In this document: one piece after another, positions 46,285 through 59,407 of the stretch | Position numbering within the stretch: the stretch's first letter is position 1 | How the letters are laid out: each line of letters opens with the position of its first letter | Assembly (NCBI GenBank): GCA_023614405.1 | Contig: CM042685.1 | Coordinates: forward strand, 185,228,257 to 185,292,256 | Length of the DNA: 64,000 nucleotides | From: Avena insularis | Taxonomy: Eukaryota; Streptophyta; Magnoliopsida; Poales; Poaceae | Direction of reading: 5' to 3' | Translations under genes and position numbers: made by a program | The notes under the pieces: model-generated | Databases searched by the model: none | The model's input: only the letters and a program-made list of their open reading frames with translations | Told to the model about the DNA's origin: nothing

Positions 46285-47443
46285 CCCGGAGCGTGGTCTG
46301 CTGAGGAACCCTAATCTGTGGGCATCGGATCGTCTACCCCCCTAGACGTCCCTCTGACAGGGGTAGTCCGGAGTAGCACTCTCTTGTTTTGTGTTTGTTT
46401 AAGTCATATCATGATGTAAAACCATGGTGCTTCACAAGGGGAGGGCACTATCCTACCCGGTTTCACCCGAACGGGGAGTTTCCCCCTTATATAAGTCCAG
46501 AACCTTAGCTTTAGGTTACATCTAGCGCACGAATGAGAAGGGGGACACATGCACCCGGTGACTAGGTTTTGCATGTTTCAACATAGCACCACACTTCCAT
46601 GCATATGCTAGGGCCACATGCAAGTCCTTGAGGTATTCTGACGCCCCGGAGCGTGGTCTCCCGCGGAACCCTAATCTGTGGGCATCGGATCGTCTACCCC
46701 CCTAGACGTCCCTCTGACAGGGGTAGCCCGGAGTAGCACTCTCTTGTTTTGTGTTTGTTTAGGTCATATGATGATTTAAAACCATGGTGCTTCACAAGGG
46801 GAGGACTATTCTACCCGGTTTCACCCGAACGGGGTGTTTCCCCCTTATATAAGTCCAGAACCTTAGCTTTAGGTTACAGCTAGCGCACGCATGAGAAGGG
46901 GGACACATGCACCCGGTGACTAGGTTTTGCATGTTTCAACATAGAACCACACTTCCATGCATGTGCTAGGGCCACATGCAAGTCCTTGAGGTATTCCGAC
47001 GCCCCGGAGCGTGGTCTCCCGTGGAACCCTGATCTGTTGGCATCGGATCGTCTACCCTCCTAGACGTCCCTCTGACAGGGGTAGCCCGGAGTAGCACTCT
47101 CTTGTTTTGTGTTTGTTTAGGTCATATGATGATGTAAAACCATGGTGCTTCACAAGGGGAGGACTATCCTACCCGGTTTCACTCGAACGGGGTGTTTCCC
47201 CCTTATATAAGTCCAGAACCTTAGCTTTAGGTTACAGCTAGCGCACGCATGAGAAGAGGTACACATGCACCCGGTGACTAGGTTTTGCATGTTTCAACAT
47301 AGCACCACACTTCCATGCATGTGCTAGGGCCACATGCAAGTCCTTGAGGTATTCCGACGCCCCGGAGCGTGGTCTCCCGCGGAACCTTGATCTGTGGGCA
47401 TGGGATCGTCTACCCCCCTAGACGTCCCTATGACAGGGGTAGC
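46285..47443. repeat. Tandem array, unit 358-360 bp, left part (three units plus 77 bp)
   Basis: Unit starts, taken at GCGTGGTCT, are 46291, 46651, 47009 and 47367, giving periods of 360, 358 and 358. Each unit holds the palindromic TATA-like CTTATATAAG and a CTACCCC...GGGGTAG inverted pair. No ORF is shared by the units. The fourth unit is interrupted by an LTR element at 47444. I do not recognise it as a known cereal satellite. Confidence 0.9.
47439..47443. repeat. Target site duplication GTAGC, left copy
   Basis: GTAGC here and at 59694-59698 flanks the LTR element. Removing the element and one copy restores the array unit (GACAGGGGTAGCCCGGAGTA). Confidence 0.9.
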
Positions 47444-50400
47444 TGTCAACACCCGGATTTTTCAATCCTAGATGCCTATTATGCCATACATCACAATCCC
47501 AGGATTACCATTTTTGCGAGACATAACAAAATTGGATACCATAGTACATCATCCATTACAACCGTACATAAGTTCTTACACAAATAGGGATCTCATGATC
47601 CAGTTCTTAGTACAACATCAAGCAGCGGAATACGTAATAATAACGGTAGCGTAGGCGAAGCTCCATCTTCGGGGTCACAGGCAATGCTGACGATGGGAGA
47701 TGATCCTAGTTATCGTAACCTTCCTAGGGTCCATCTTCCAGGTACTCCTCTTCATAGTCTGGCCATGGGAATATCCAGGGACAAAGCCATGAGTACTCTT
47801 TAAGTACTCGCAAACTAATACTAATAGGTAAAGGGGTTTTTTGGATAATAGGACACTAGGCTCTAGGGTTGTTTTGCAAAAGCCAGATTTATCTCTACTA
47901 AGTTCCAAAGCTAGTCACAGTTTTATAATTCCTAAGTGGGAACTTGTATTTCATGTCACAACTCTGTTGTGGTCAAGTCAAAGTCTCAATTCATCTCACA
48001 GGTCATTTTGAAAAGTCTGACGGGGGAACAAGATGGCCCTCCAATCGTCCATAATCATGACGCTATTCAATAGTTTGACACTGCAGAGATTGTACACTTT
48101 CACCACAACATTCGATACATCCGTCAGGAACAAATCCTGAATTCACCATACTCAGTATGCGGATAATCAATCCTAACCTTTCGATTACACGCCCTAGTAT
48201 AAGCACCTCTCCTGTGAGTTTGGCCTCCCAACCATGACCAACTGTCATCTTGGGTACTGCACAGGTGGACAATCTTCACAAGGTAGCCTCAGCTTAGACC
48301 TTGGCCGTGAGGGAACTAATACTAAGGTACATAAGTTTCCAGTCAAGCCCTACCCAATATTCGGATATTGTGGTTGTACGATAAAATTGGAATGGTATCG
48401 CATCCAGACAACCATCAGTTTTATAAAGGGCTAAGGCTCATGCCTCAACATTTTTATCACCAAAATTCTCAAGTGTTTGGAAACACATGTCCAAAACATT
48501 TCAATAGAATGATCCATCATTCCAAGGTTTTCATAACCATTTTTCCACCAAGTATTCCCATCTAAAAGTTGATCAAGTTTTATGCTTAGCACTAGCATCT
48601 ACAGGTGGGGGTAGTACTAATGAGGGGTGGTAACTAGTGGAGTTTCAACTAAATACAACCTCATGTCTCAGGCTGATGTTAAGGTTTCTAACTTAGGCCA
48701 AATTTTATGCTCTTTATGCAACCTTCAGCATCTTTCCAATATCTACCAGCCACTTAAGTAAACTCTAAGTAAGTTTTGATAAAGAAATAGAGTGAGGGGC
48801 TTGCACATAAAACTAGGATTGGTTTATCAAGTGGGTATGATCACATATGCTTAAGGCATATAGTAGTCATAGAACAAGTATGGGTTTGTTGCATCAGTAG
48901 GGTATCTTGCAAGGGTTAGCTTGCATAGGTCAACTTGATTAGTAAGGCTTGCATATGTATAGTATCAGCTTGCATCAATATCAGTATAAGCTTGCTAAAG
49001 TAGAGTGTCTTGCAAGTTTTAGTTTGCCTTGTGCAGAGCAGTGGTTGAAGTTCTCCTCGGCTTCTTCTTCGTAGTATTCTCCTTCCTCCTCGTATCCTTG
49101 GTCGGTACTAGCGTCTATGAATAAATACAAGGTACACAATCACCAAACAATACTTAACTACTTGCAATCATCACACACAAGGGTCCTATGGATGATCTAG
49201 CATCATCCCTAACATTACAAGGTTAAGGCTTGGTTTAAATCTTTTTATTTTTAGAAAAGTAATTTCTACTCATTGAAAAACTACTTAAGATTTTATATTC
49301 TCCAAACCCAACATGGGATCATGTTTACACATGTCATCACCACATATTGTAGTCCATAGGAATGTGATTTAAAGTGGTGTCACAATTTAATAAGGTTTTA
49401 CCCTTTTATTTTAATTAATTAAAGTGGCTAGAAATGCTTATGTAGCATTCTTTTATAACTTGAACATTATTTCTGCAAGTAAACCTATATATTTTTATAT
49501 ATTCTGAAAGGTATGGTTAAATGTGATTTTTGAGAGTTGGAATCAACTCAAAAGCTATTATGGTTTAAATTTGAAAAATGTTTGAATGCAGAAAAGCTTC
49601 TGCCTTGTTATTTTTACCATGGGTGATCTATAGATCCAAATGATTTGAATCCAACGGTCTTGGATTCAGCATTCACAGACCTTTCCAACAAAATTGGTTT
49701 CATTCAATTTGGTGCACTGAATCGATCTGGGTTGATTTTTGAAGTTGGGTACAGAAGTGTGTTTGAAATGAAATAGAAAAAGGTTTAATTTGAATAACTG
49801 GGATGCGTGGGAAAAGTTACTGGGCTGGCCTGCTAAGCGCAGTGCTCCCGCGGGCTGCTTAAGTGGGTGTCCCTACTCGTCAGTGACACGGGGCTGGGCG
49901 AAGCGGTATGGGGCGACGTGGATCGTTCGATCTAGTTCTAATCTAACGGCTGGGAGTCATCGTCGACGCGAGACAACTCCGGCGAGAACGAAACCTAGCG
50001 CGGCTAGTGAGGGGTGCTGGGGGCTCACCGGGGTGCTGGCGAGTAGGGTGAGGCGAACGACGAAGTCGATGACGGCGAACTCAGGGGTGGTCGCGGCAGC
50101 TCCTGGGGCGGCTCCAATCGCTGGCTCCCTTCTTCTCCGGCAGCGGCAGGCTCCAGTGAAATTCCGGCGAGGTGGTGCTCGCCTTGCTCTAAGAATGGTG
50201 TGGCACGATCAGTGAGGAGAGGGGAGTGAGATGGTGTGAATAAATCGTGCGGGGGTGGCCTCTGTTTATAGTCGAGCGAGGGGACCGTCGGGAACACGGT
50301 GAGCTCGTCGGGGGCGAGGTTACAGGCGGCTAAAGGCATGTGCAAGGGTAGGGGACGGTGCGGTGTCTCCTGGCGATGCTCAACGACATGGTCTCGAGGC

Positions 50401-51501
50401 ATGGGGCGGTGTGGTTTGGTCTAGAACGGGCGGTGCTCTGCGCGGCAGAGGCGGCATCTTTGACGGCGGGCGATGGCTGTGTGGCACGGGGCAGCAAACG
50501 GGGATGTCTGGCGGTCTCCTGGGTCGGTGGGGATTGTGTATGCACGCGGCGAGGGCGGCGTGCGGTCTGTGGGTGATGGTCGAGGGTGGCGCTCTGGCGC
50601 ACGCTCGGCATGGTCTGGGCGCGGCTTGTGCGCGTGGTCCAGGGCTTGGCAACGCTCGCAGCTGGGACAGTGAGTGGCGATGGACGGTGGGCTGCCTCCC
50701 AGACATGCTGGCTAGGCTTGCTGCTGCTCCTAGCTTCTTTGTCGACTATGGGGTGGCAAGAGGGTGCTCGGCTATTCACCATTGATGATAATGGCAAGCT
50801 CACAGTGGTGCTAGTGCCTGGCTAATCTTCCTAGATGATCTACTGAGTTGTGTGTGAGCTAAATGGGGAACCAGTTAGGCAAGAATCACTACTCACATTA
50901 GTATTTGATGTTTGTTTGATTTGTGTCTGCAACCTGTTTGATGAAATGGCCGCATGAAATCAAGTTTTGAATTTTGAAATGATTTTTGGTGGGTTTGCTA
51001 GATTGGTGCTGGTGAGTCTGCATATGCTTGGGTTTTGAAAGTTGAGCTTGTTTAAGTAGTTTTTGAAAAAGTGGGATCTTCCCATATGATAAAGATTCAA
51101 TTTTGAATTGTCATTTAAACTATGCATTTGAAAGTTTCTAGATGATCACAAAGTGGGCCTTGATACCTTGTTATGAGTACATTCAAGGGGTGCAAAGATC
51201 CAGAAAAGTTTCTGTTAGGTTCTGAAAGTTTGAGACAACCAAGGTAGGCATGGGAGTTAAATTGGCCAAAATGACCATTCATTTCATATATGTGTTTTGA
51301 TTTACTTGTCTTTAGGAAAACTGTGGGAAATGTTTTAGATGATGTTTATTTCACCTAAGAAACATTTTACAAGAAATGGAACAAACAAACAAGGTGGTTT
51401 TAAAGGATTTCAAAATCCATGCATACACATATGCATGCATTCATGATTTCATTTAGAAAAGTTTTTGTTAACCCTAATTTGATGATTAGAATTTGATGAT
51501 C
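47444..51501 (-). repeat. Outer element, left LTR
   Basis: 4,058 bp, AT-rich, with a GC-rich island at 49790-50830 whose ORFs (for example 50330-50803 minus and 50363-50785 plus) show no domains. Its final 256 bp (51246-51501) recur at 59408-59666, which identifies the right LTR remnant. Confidence 0.75.
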
Positions 51502-54500
51502 TGTAAGGGTCCCAACCTTTAATAAGGTAGAATCCCCTGTGTTTACAATGCTAGTCCCTGGATCAATAGCTAGCATCCACAGTTAAGATGTAGTATCAAG
51601 AAACAAAGGTCATAATACAACTTTATAACCAGGAATAAAATAAATTATTACATCTTACATAGCTCATTTGGCTATTACAATACATTGTAGCAGAATATCT
51701 ATAAGCATGGGGTCCTTCATCTTCAAAGTGCCACAGGCAGACATGTTTGTTGTAGACTTTGTAATCCTAATCAATCAATCTTCTCTAAAACAATCAAACC
51801 TGCAACATAACAAGTTACAGCCACAAGGGTCAATACATTTGAATTGTATTGGCAAGTGATACTATGGTAGTATAGTGGAGTCTAACATCTATATGCATTT
51901 GGCTAAGTGGAGTTGAGGCTTGCATTGCTCAAAATAGATTTTCCTTATCATTTTGAAAACTCTAAGTTTTTGCTTGACAAAATCATTTCTCCCAATCAAA
52001 GATTGAAAATTCTTTAACCCTTGCTCAACCACAAGTTTTTAACTTTGAAATTTGAATGATGAGATTCTTGATTGCTTCCATGTCTTGATGCTCAAATTGT
52101 CCTTTACCAGGGACATGGCTAAGTACTTAGATTTTACACTCTGCAGAGGTGGTGCACTTTCCCCACAAGACTTGGTTTCACCAAGACAAGATCTTTCAGA
52201 AGCCTTCCCTTAGACCAAAATGGACGCGTTCCAACCTATCAAACTCTACCACCAACTATCCATATGGCTAAGTTCTTGCAACCTATATGATCCAGGCAGA
52301 GCCCATAATGCCAAGTGGTTGCACTTGAAGCTTCTCAACATTTGACATCTCAAATCTCTTTGTTCCTGGGTGGCCATCCACAAGTGAGATACACAAGGTC
52401 AACCATAAACATGGGCCTTGTGAACCACTCAACCAGAAACCACCAAGCAATTACCATTCCACCCAGGTGATTCATTAACTTAGTTGTTTTATTAAACAAA
52501 AACACAAGTCCTCAGACTTAGAAATTTTTCCATTGTATGGATGTATAATCCACCCTTGTTTTCTATTAGCTAAGCTAAGCTTTATAGTAGTAGGAATCTT
52601 AACTTAGGAAACGTTCCACTAAGGCTTCATCTACTAGGTTTTCCTATAGCAAGGTTTATACTTAGCAAAAATTCCATGCAAGTTTTACTTAGAAAAATCA
52701 CTAATGCATAGTGAAAGTAATGGGACAAAAAGTATGAAGCATCACTTGCCTTTTTGGTAGAGGGTATAGGTTCACTCCTTGTCCTTGCAACAATCACACT
52801 CTTCAAGTCACTACAATTCAATCAAGCAAGGCACAATCTCAATCTACCAATCAAGCAAAACATCACATAAAATCATAGAATCAAAGTAATGCATGCAAGC
52901 ATGCCAAGGTTTGTTTTATTTGAAAAAGTGGTTCCTAATGGGTCATAAACATTTGAAAACACCTAATGGTCATTTTGTAAAGTGGCAAAGTCATTTGCCA
53001 AAGATTTTACTTCATAAACCATTTTCAAAACAAAGTAACATTTTATGTGGTGTAGAAATATTTTTACTAAGGTATTAATCTCTAGGGTTCACCAAATATG
53101 TTTTCAAACCATAAAACTTGGTGTTTAGGGTCGGAGAGTTTAAAACAAAACATTTCCCAAAAGCTTTCTTCCAAAACCATTTTTAATAAATAAACCATAT
53201 TTTTATTTGACTAGAAATGGTTTTAAATCAAAGAATCATTCTTTTGTTTCACCAAATACATTTTTGAAACCACAAAGTGTTTCCTATGGTCAGTAGGTTA
53301 AAAACACACCATTTGCAAAAGATTTTATCCCCAAAATCAATTTTGAATAATTTTTACATTCTAAACAAGCATACAAATGTTTCTGCAAAAATAAACATTT
53401 TTCCAGAAGCTTTTTACTAAATAAATGGCATGGTTGGATAGGGCTTGTTCCACTGATTCCATTGATATAAAGTTTGCAATTTACAAATTTGATCATCTAA
53501 TAGTTCAAATTCTGTTTTTAAAACAAACTCAGGGACACGCGTCTGATTCCTATTCGTCGAAAACGTTTCGCGTGGATCGACTAACACAGACCATTGGATC
53601 AAGTCATATCGCACGGCGCGCAGATGCTACTTACCCTTTCGCCTAGCTTCTATCCTAGCCACTAGATCGAGATCGGACGGCTGCTGCAAGCTTGACCTAA
53701 AACGAGCGCATGGCCATGGCGGTGGCGGTCAATGAGCGGCTAGATGGTGTGCGGCGTTCTGAGGAAGCTAGAGTGGCTGGGGAGATGCTCACAGTGATCG
53801 CATGGCGACGCCGAAGCTCAACATGGAGTCGTCTTAGCAAGGGGCGCACGGGGATAGGAGGAATCGCTCACCGGAGTTGGTATGGGCGGCGGTACTATCG
53901 GGTCGTCGTCGCTGGCATCGTTTGGAACCACGCTAAGCCAAAAGAGAGGCACGGTTAGATGCGCACAAGGGTCGCGAGTAAGGGAGCATCATCGGGAGGT
54001 GCCGGGGCGGTCGAGGCTTACCAGGGGAGTTCGTCGGAGAAACGGTAGACGGCGGTGGCGAGTTGAGGTTGACGAAGCCGACGTTACGGGGCACTCACGG
54101 GCGAACCAGTGGCACGGGGAGATGCGCCAGGAGGTGAGGAGTGTGTCTGTGTGCTTGGGAAGGCAAGAGGTGGCGAATACTGGCCGGAATCGTCACCGGA
54201 GCTTGTCGGGGACAGTGGTGGTGTCGAGCGAAATTCGGCAGCCTGGGGGCGCATTTGGGGGAGGACACAGAGGGGAAATGGGGAGAAGAGGGACGCGTTT
54301 AAGGAGGCGTGGTCGCAGCGAGGTTAAGGCGCGGCATTGAAGCGAATTCAACCGCGGCGTTAGTGGCGTGAAGCGGCGTGGTCGTCATGAGGGTGAAGAT
54401 CTGGTGGCGAGTCAAGGGGCTTGTCGAGAAAGGGACTAAGGGGGAGGGTCCATCGGTCAGTGTCTATGCGGGTGCGAGACTGTGTGTAGAAAAAGTTTCG

Positions 54501-55510
54501 CTGGGTAGTGTTGGTGGGCTGGAGTTGGGCTTAGTTGGGCTGGATTTAGTTGGGTCGAGTCTGACTCTATTTTTTTCTTTCAAATGCTTTTTCTTTTTCT
54601 ATTTCTATTTTCTGTTTTGAATTTCAAACAACAATTCAAACATTCAATTCAATTCAAACATTCACCACATTTTGCAATTGAATTTGGTTCTGTTTAACAA
54701 CATAAACCAAAGACCAAAATAAAATAATAATTTTATTCCTTTTAGGATCTATTTAATAATTAAATAAAATAGACCTTAATTATTAATTCAAATAGGTTTT
54801 GATTTATTTAATAAAATCTCTATTTGAAAACTAAATATTATCAAAACCAATTCAGTAGGTTTTATTTGAAAATATAAGATACTTGGAAAACTTGTTTAAA
54901 ATAAAATAACATTTTATTTTAGGGTCCATTAATAATTAAATAAAATGGACCTTAGTTATTAAATCAAATAGGGTTTGTTTTATTTATTTTCAAAACTCTA
55001 TTTGAAATCCAAAATAGTACCAAAACCAATCAGTAGGTTTTATTTGAAAACAATAAACACTTGGAAAACTTATTTAAAATAATTTAATAAGTTTTGATGT
55101 TTTAATTAAAAATGGTAAAACCTTTTATTATTTAAATAAAATTGGATATTAAATCCTTATTATTTTATTTAAATAAACCTTTACTCTTTTAATCAAAACA
55201 AAATATTTTACTTCAAAATATTGGCCAAGGTTTAATTTGGCTCTATAAAATAATCTTTATTTATAAATCCACCTTTTCTTTTGAAAACCAAATCTTTTTA
55301 TTAAAAGATTCAAAATAGTAATTCCAAATATTTTTAAGTTTATTGTTTATTTAACTTTTTAAATCCCTTTAGGATTTTATTTGATCCAAATAGGTTTGAA
55401 GGTTTCCAATTGGATTCAAAAAGTTTCTTCTCACCCTGAAAATCAACAAAGTTTTATTTTATTCATTTATTTTTCACATTACAAGATTTGGAAAATCTTG
55501 GGATGTGACA
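51502..55510 (-). repeat. Inner element, 3' LTR (complete, 4,009 bp)
   Basis: On the minus strand it starts TGTCACATCCCAAG and ends GGGACCCTTACA. A GC-rich island lies at 53520-54560, and the rest is very AT-rich, notably 54600-55480. Its first 2.3 kb match 57091-59407 with few differences. Confidence 0.85.
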
Positions 55511-55619
55511 GGCTACCACCCTTAAAATAAATCTCGTCCCGAGATTTGGGAAGGCTAGGGTTACAAGTAGGCTCAAAAGCATCTAGGGTACTACCACCCT
55601 TAAAAAATTTCCATCTAGA

Positions 55620-56390
55620 TTACACATTGGCCTTCTGGGGAAACTTCTCTGGGCAAACATCTGCATAGTGTCCTTTGTTTTCACACTTGAAACATGTGAC
55701 AAGGATGAGATCCTTCATATGCTGGTTTATATTGTGCTTCATTTTTCCTGGACAGAAGTTTACATAGTGGCCTAGTTCCTTGCATTTGAAACACATCACT
55801 TGGCTGATATCTTTCTTTTCCTTTGGTATCATCGCCTCTTGTTTGTTTCCTTGGTTCTTCTTCTTTTCTGGGCATTCATTGGCATAGTGTCCCATCTCTT
55901 TGCAATTGTAACATTGCACTTGAGTAATATCCTTCTTGTTAGGGTTGGGGCATTTCTTCTTCTTCTTGGGTCTCTCCAAAACTAGGAGTTCTTCTAGTTC
56001 ATGTTCTTCATATCTCACCTCAAAGGTGGGAAATCTTTCTCTCTTCTTGGGGCATTGATCTTCATGCTCCTTGGGTGTATGATCCTTGTCTCCACAATTA
56101 TTGCAAACTTGGGTTCCCTCTAGAATAACATCTTTGTCATCCTTGTTGTCATTAGCTCTTTGGGAAAAGTTTTCTCCCATGTTGATCATTTGAGTAACCA
56201 ATCCTTGCAACAATTGGGATTGAAGTTTCAAAATCCTTTGTATGGCTGGGTCTAGTCCATTGTTGTTGGCTAAAAGCTGAGTTGTCTCTTGGCTCAACTG
56301 GTTTTGGGTTGCTATAAGTTCTCTCATGTTGTCCTCTTGGTTGTTGTTGTTGTTGTTGTCATCAACCTTGGAGTTTCTTGGAGTAGTCAT
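55620..56390 (-). CDS. Gag-like protein with CCHC zinc knuckles
   Basis: The likely start is at 56390 (MTTPRNSKVDDN); an in-frame Met lies 33 bp upstream at 56423. The protein has about 256 residues. An Asn-rich start and a Gln/Leu-rich helical region (LKLQSQLLQGLVTQM) precede a basic linker (RPKKKKKCPNPNKKD). Three canonical CX2CX4HX4C knuckles follow (CYNCKEMGHYANEC, CFKCKELGHYVNFC, CFKCENKGHYADVC), with an imperfect one before them (CNNCGDKDH). Knuckles bind element RNA in gag proteins. No protease, integrase or polymerase follows; the frame ends close to the 3' LTR. This resembles plant TR-GAG elements, which keep gag alone and borrow pol from a partner. The frame is intact, unlike the Copia frames nearby. 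Confidence 0.8.
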   Translation of the reverse strand: MTTPRNSKVDDNNNNNNQEDNMRELIATQNQLSQETTQLLANNNGLDPAIQRILKLQSQLLQGLVTQMINMGENFSQRANDNKDDKDVILEGTQVCNNCGDKDHTPKEHEDQCPKKRERFPTFEVRYEEHELEELLVLERPKKKKKCPNPNKKDITQVQCYNCKEMGHYANECPEKKKNQGNKQEAMIPKEKKDISQVMCFKCKELGHYVNFCPGKMKHNINQHMKDLILVTCFKCENKGHYADVCPEKFPQKANV

Positions 56391-57076
56391 CTGTTTGGGT
56401 TGAATGGAGATTAGAATAGGCAAGATATTTCTAAGGAAATAGTTCTAATCACACACATCACAATTCACTCAAGCAATGTGCAAGCATTCACAAACAACTT
56501 TTCACTCAAACAACAAAGTTCAAGCACATACTTAAGCAACAAAATATTTTTGTTACACCACATAAGTTGGTGTGTTTAACTTAACTATATATGGTGGTCC
56601 ATCTATATGGTTCACTTGTGATCTTTCCATCCTTCTTGGTTGATTCTTCTTGCATGAGATCATAGTTTCCTTGGGAAAACTCTTGGTCACAAAACTTCAA
56701 AGGTGATGTAGGCTCCTTCTAAGTTATGTTTCCTTAGTCTCCATATCTTGAGAAAGATTTCCTTGTCTCACTTGTCCTTAGTGGTATCCAAGTTGGAAGT
56801 CCTTGGTGAATATGCTGAAGATGTTGAAGTCATTAGAGTTGAAGAAGTTGAAGTCATTAGAGTTGAAGAAGTCCTTTGCACATGGTGAAGTCTTTGGCCA
56901 TGGGGTAGGTTTTTCCATCAAGTTGAAATAGTTGAGATGTAGAATCAAAACCAAAATGGTTGAGGAAAGAGTTTACAAGATTGTTTGTAAATAAGTTTTG
57001 GAACAAATAAAACTCCTATCTTTTTCTAAGGGGTTTTGTACAATCCTAGGGTTACAAATCCTACAGGCAACACAAT

Positions 57077-57088
57077 GCTCTGATACCA
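57077..57088 (-). other. Primer-binding site for tRNA-iMet (inner element)
   Basis: The minus strand reads TGGTATCAGAGC two bases inside the LTR that starts at 57091. This places the 5' LTR on the right and the gag gene in the correct orientation. Confidence 0.9.
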
Positions 57089-57090
57089 TC

Positions 57091-59407
57091 TGTAAGGGTC
57101 CCAACCTTTAATAAGGTAGAATCCCCTGTGTTTACAATGCTAGTCCCTGGATCAATAGCTACCATCCACAGTTAAGATGTAATATCAAGAAACAAAGGTC
57201 ATAATACAACTTTATAACCAGGAATAAAATAAATTATTACATCTTACATAGCTCATTTGGCTATTACAATACATTGCAGCAGAATATCTATAAGCATGGG
57301 GTCCTTCATCTTCAAAGTGCCACAGACAGACATGTTGGTTGTAGACTTTGTAATCCTAATCAATCAATCTTCTCTAAAACAATCAAACCTGCAACATAAC
57401 AAGTTACAGCCACAAGGGTCAATACATTTGAATTGTATTGGCAAGTGATACTATGGTAGTATAGTGGAGTCTAACATCTATATGCATTTGGCTAAGTGGA
57501 GTTGAGGCTTGCATTGCTCAAAATAGATTTTCCTTATCATTTTGAAAACTCTAAGTTTTTGCTTGACAAAATCATTTCTCCCAATCAAAGATTGAAAATT
57601 CTTTAACCCTTGCTCAACCACAAGTTTTTAACTTTGAAATTTGAATGATGAGATTCTTGATTGCTTCCATGTCTTGATGCTCAAATTGTCCTTTACCAGG
57701 GACATGGCTAAGTACTTAGATTTTACACTCTGCAGAGGTGGTGCACTTTCCCCACAAGACTTGGTTTCACCAAGACAAGATCTTTCAGAAGCCTTCCCTT
57801 AGACCAAAATGGACGCGTTCCAACCTATCAAACTCTACCACCAACTGTCCATATGGCTAAGTTCTTGCAACCTATATGATCCAGGCAGAGCCCATAATGC
57901 CAAGTGGTTGCACTTGAAGCTTCTCAACATTTGACATCTCAAATCTCTTTGTTCCTGGGTGGCCATCCACAAGTGAGATACACAAGGGCAACCATAAACA
58001 TGGGCCTTGTGAACCACTCAACCAGAAACCACCAAGCAATTACCATTCCACCCAGGTGATTCATTAACTTAGTTGTTTTATTAAACAAAAACACAAGTCC
58101 TCAGACTTAGAAATTTTTCCATTGTATGGATGTATAATCCACCCTTGTTTTCTATTAGCTAAGCTAAGCTTGATAGTAGTAGGAATCTTAACTTAGGAAA
58201 TGTTCCACTAAGGCTTCATCTACTAGGTTTTCCTATAGCAAGGTTTATACTTAGCAAAAATTCCATGCAAGTTTTACTTAGAAAAATCACTAATGCATAG
58301 TGAAAGTAATGGGACAAAAAGTATGAAGCATCACTTGCCTTTTTGGTAGAGGGTATAGGTTCACTCCTTGTCCTTGCAACAATCACACTCTTCAAGTCAC
58401 TACAATTCAATCAAGCAAGGTACAATCTCAATCTACCAATCAAGCAAAACATCACATAAAATCATAGAATCAAAGTAATGCATGCAAGCATGCCAAGCTT
58501 TGTTTTATTTGAAAAAGTGGTTCCTAATGGGTCATAAACATTTGAAAACACCTAATGGTCATTTTGTAAAGTGGCAAAGTCATTTGCCAAAGATTTCACT
58601 TCATAAACCATTTTCAAAACAAAGTAACATTTTATGTGGTGTAGAAATATTTTTACTAAGGTATTAATCTCTAGGGTTCACCAAATATGTTTTCAAACCA
58701 TAAAACTTGGTGTTTAGGATCGGAGAGTTTAAAACAAAACATTTCCCAAAAGTTTTCTTCCAAAACCATTTTTAATAAATAAACCATATTTTTATTTGAC
58801 TAGAAATGGTTTTAAATCAAAGAATCATTCTTTTGTTTCACCAAATACATTTTCGAAACCACAAAGTGTTTCCTATGGTAAGTAGGTTCAAAACACACCA
58901 TTTGCAAAAGATTTTATCCCCAAAATCAATTTTGAATAATTTTTACATTCTAAACAAGCATACAAATGTTTCTGCAAAAATAAACATTTTTCCAGAAGCT
59001 TTTTACTAAACAAATGGCATGGTTGGCTAGGGCTTGTTCCACTGATTCCATTGATATAAAGTTTGCAAAATTTGGACGTGTGGATCAAAAGTTGTGCAAT
59101 GTACAAATTTGATCATCTAATAGATCAAATTATGTTTTTAAAACAAACTCAGGGACACGCGTCTGATTCCTATTCGTCGAAAACGTTTCGCGTGGATCGA
59201 CTAACACGGACCGTTGGATCAAGTCATATCGCACGGCGCGCAGATGCTACTTACCCTTTCGCCTAGCTTCTATCCTAGCCACTAGATCGAGATCGGACGG
59301 CTGCTGCAAGCTTGACCTAAAACGAAGCACAAGGCGTGGCAATGGGCGGCGGGCCAGATGGTGGCGGTGCCGGCCAAGCTCAACGTGGAGTCGTCTTGGC
59401 AAGGGGC
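57091..59407 (-). repeat. Inner element, 5' LTR, truncated
   Basis: It matches 51502 onward to about 53845, then is cut at AAGGGGCG and joined to outer-LTR sequence (TAGGCATGGG). Near the cut (59320-59407) it has small deletions relative to the left copy. The missing part would include the element's transcription start. Confidence 0.8.

Larger units (their letters stand above)
51502..59407 (-). mobile_element. Gag-only LTR retrotransposon (TR-GAG-like), inner, truncated
   Basis: The LTRs begin TGTAAGGGTCCC on the plus strand. The left LTR is complete (51502-55510, 4,009 bp, ending GGATGTGACA). The right LTR runs only 57091-59407. Between them lies a 1.58-kb internal domain with one gag-like gene and a minus-strand primer-binding site. 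The pre-insertion site is TGATC (51497-51501); the second copy was lost with the deleted right end. Confidence 0.8.

Noticed and set aside
46285..47443. CRISPR-like or centromeric satellite array
   Set aside because: The units are contiguous 358-bp repeats with no repeat-spacer alternation, so not CRISPR; no similarity to a known centromere repeat could be claimed from sequence alone.
50330..50803. ORFs of 140-157 codons on both strands
   Set aside because: GC-rich island of the outer LTR; frames on both strands look equally coding-like, so composition explains them.
53882..54340. 152-codon plus-strand ORF
   Set aside because: GC-rich island within the inner LTR, absent from the truncated partner LTR and without domains.
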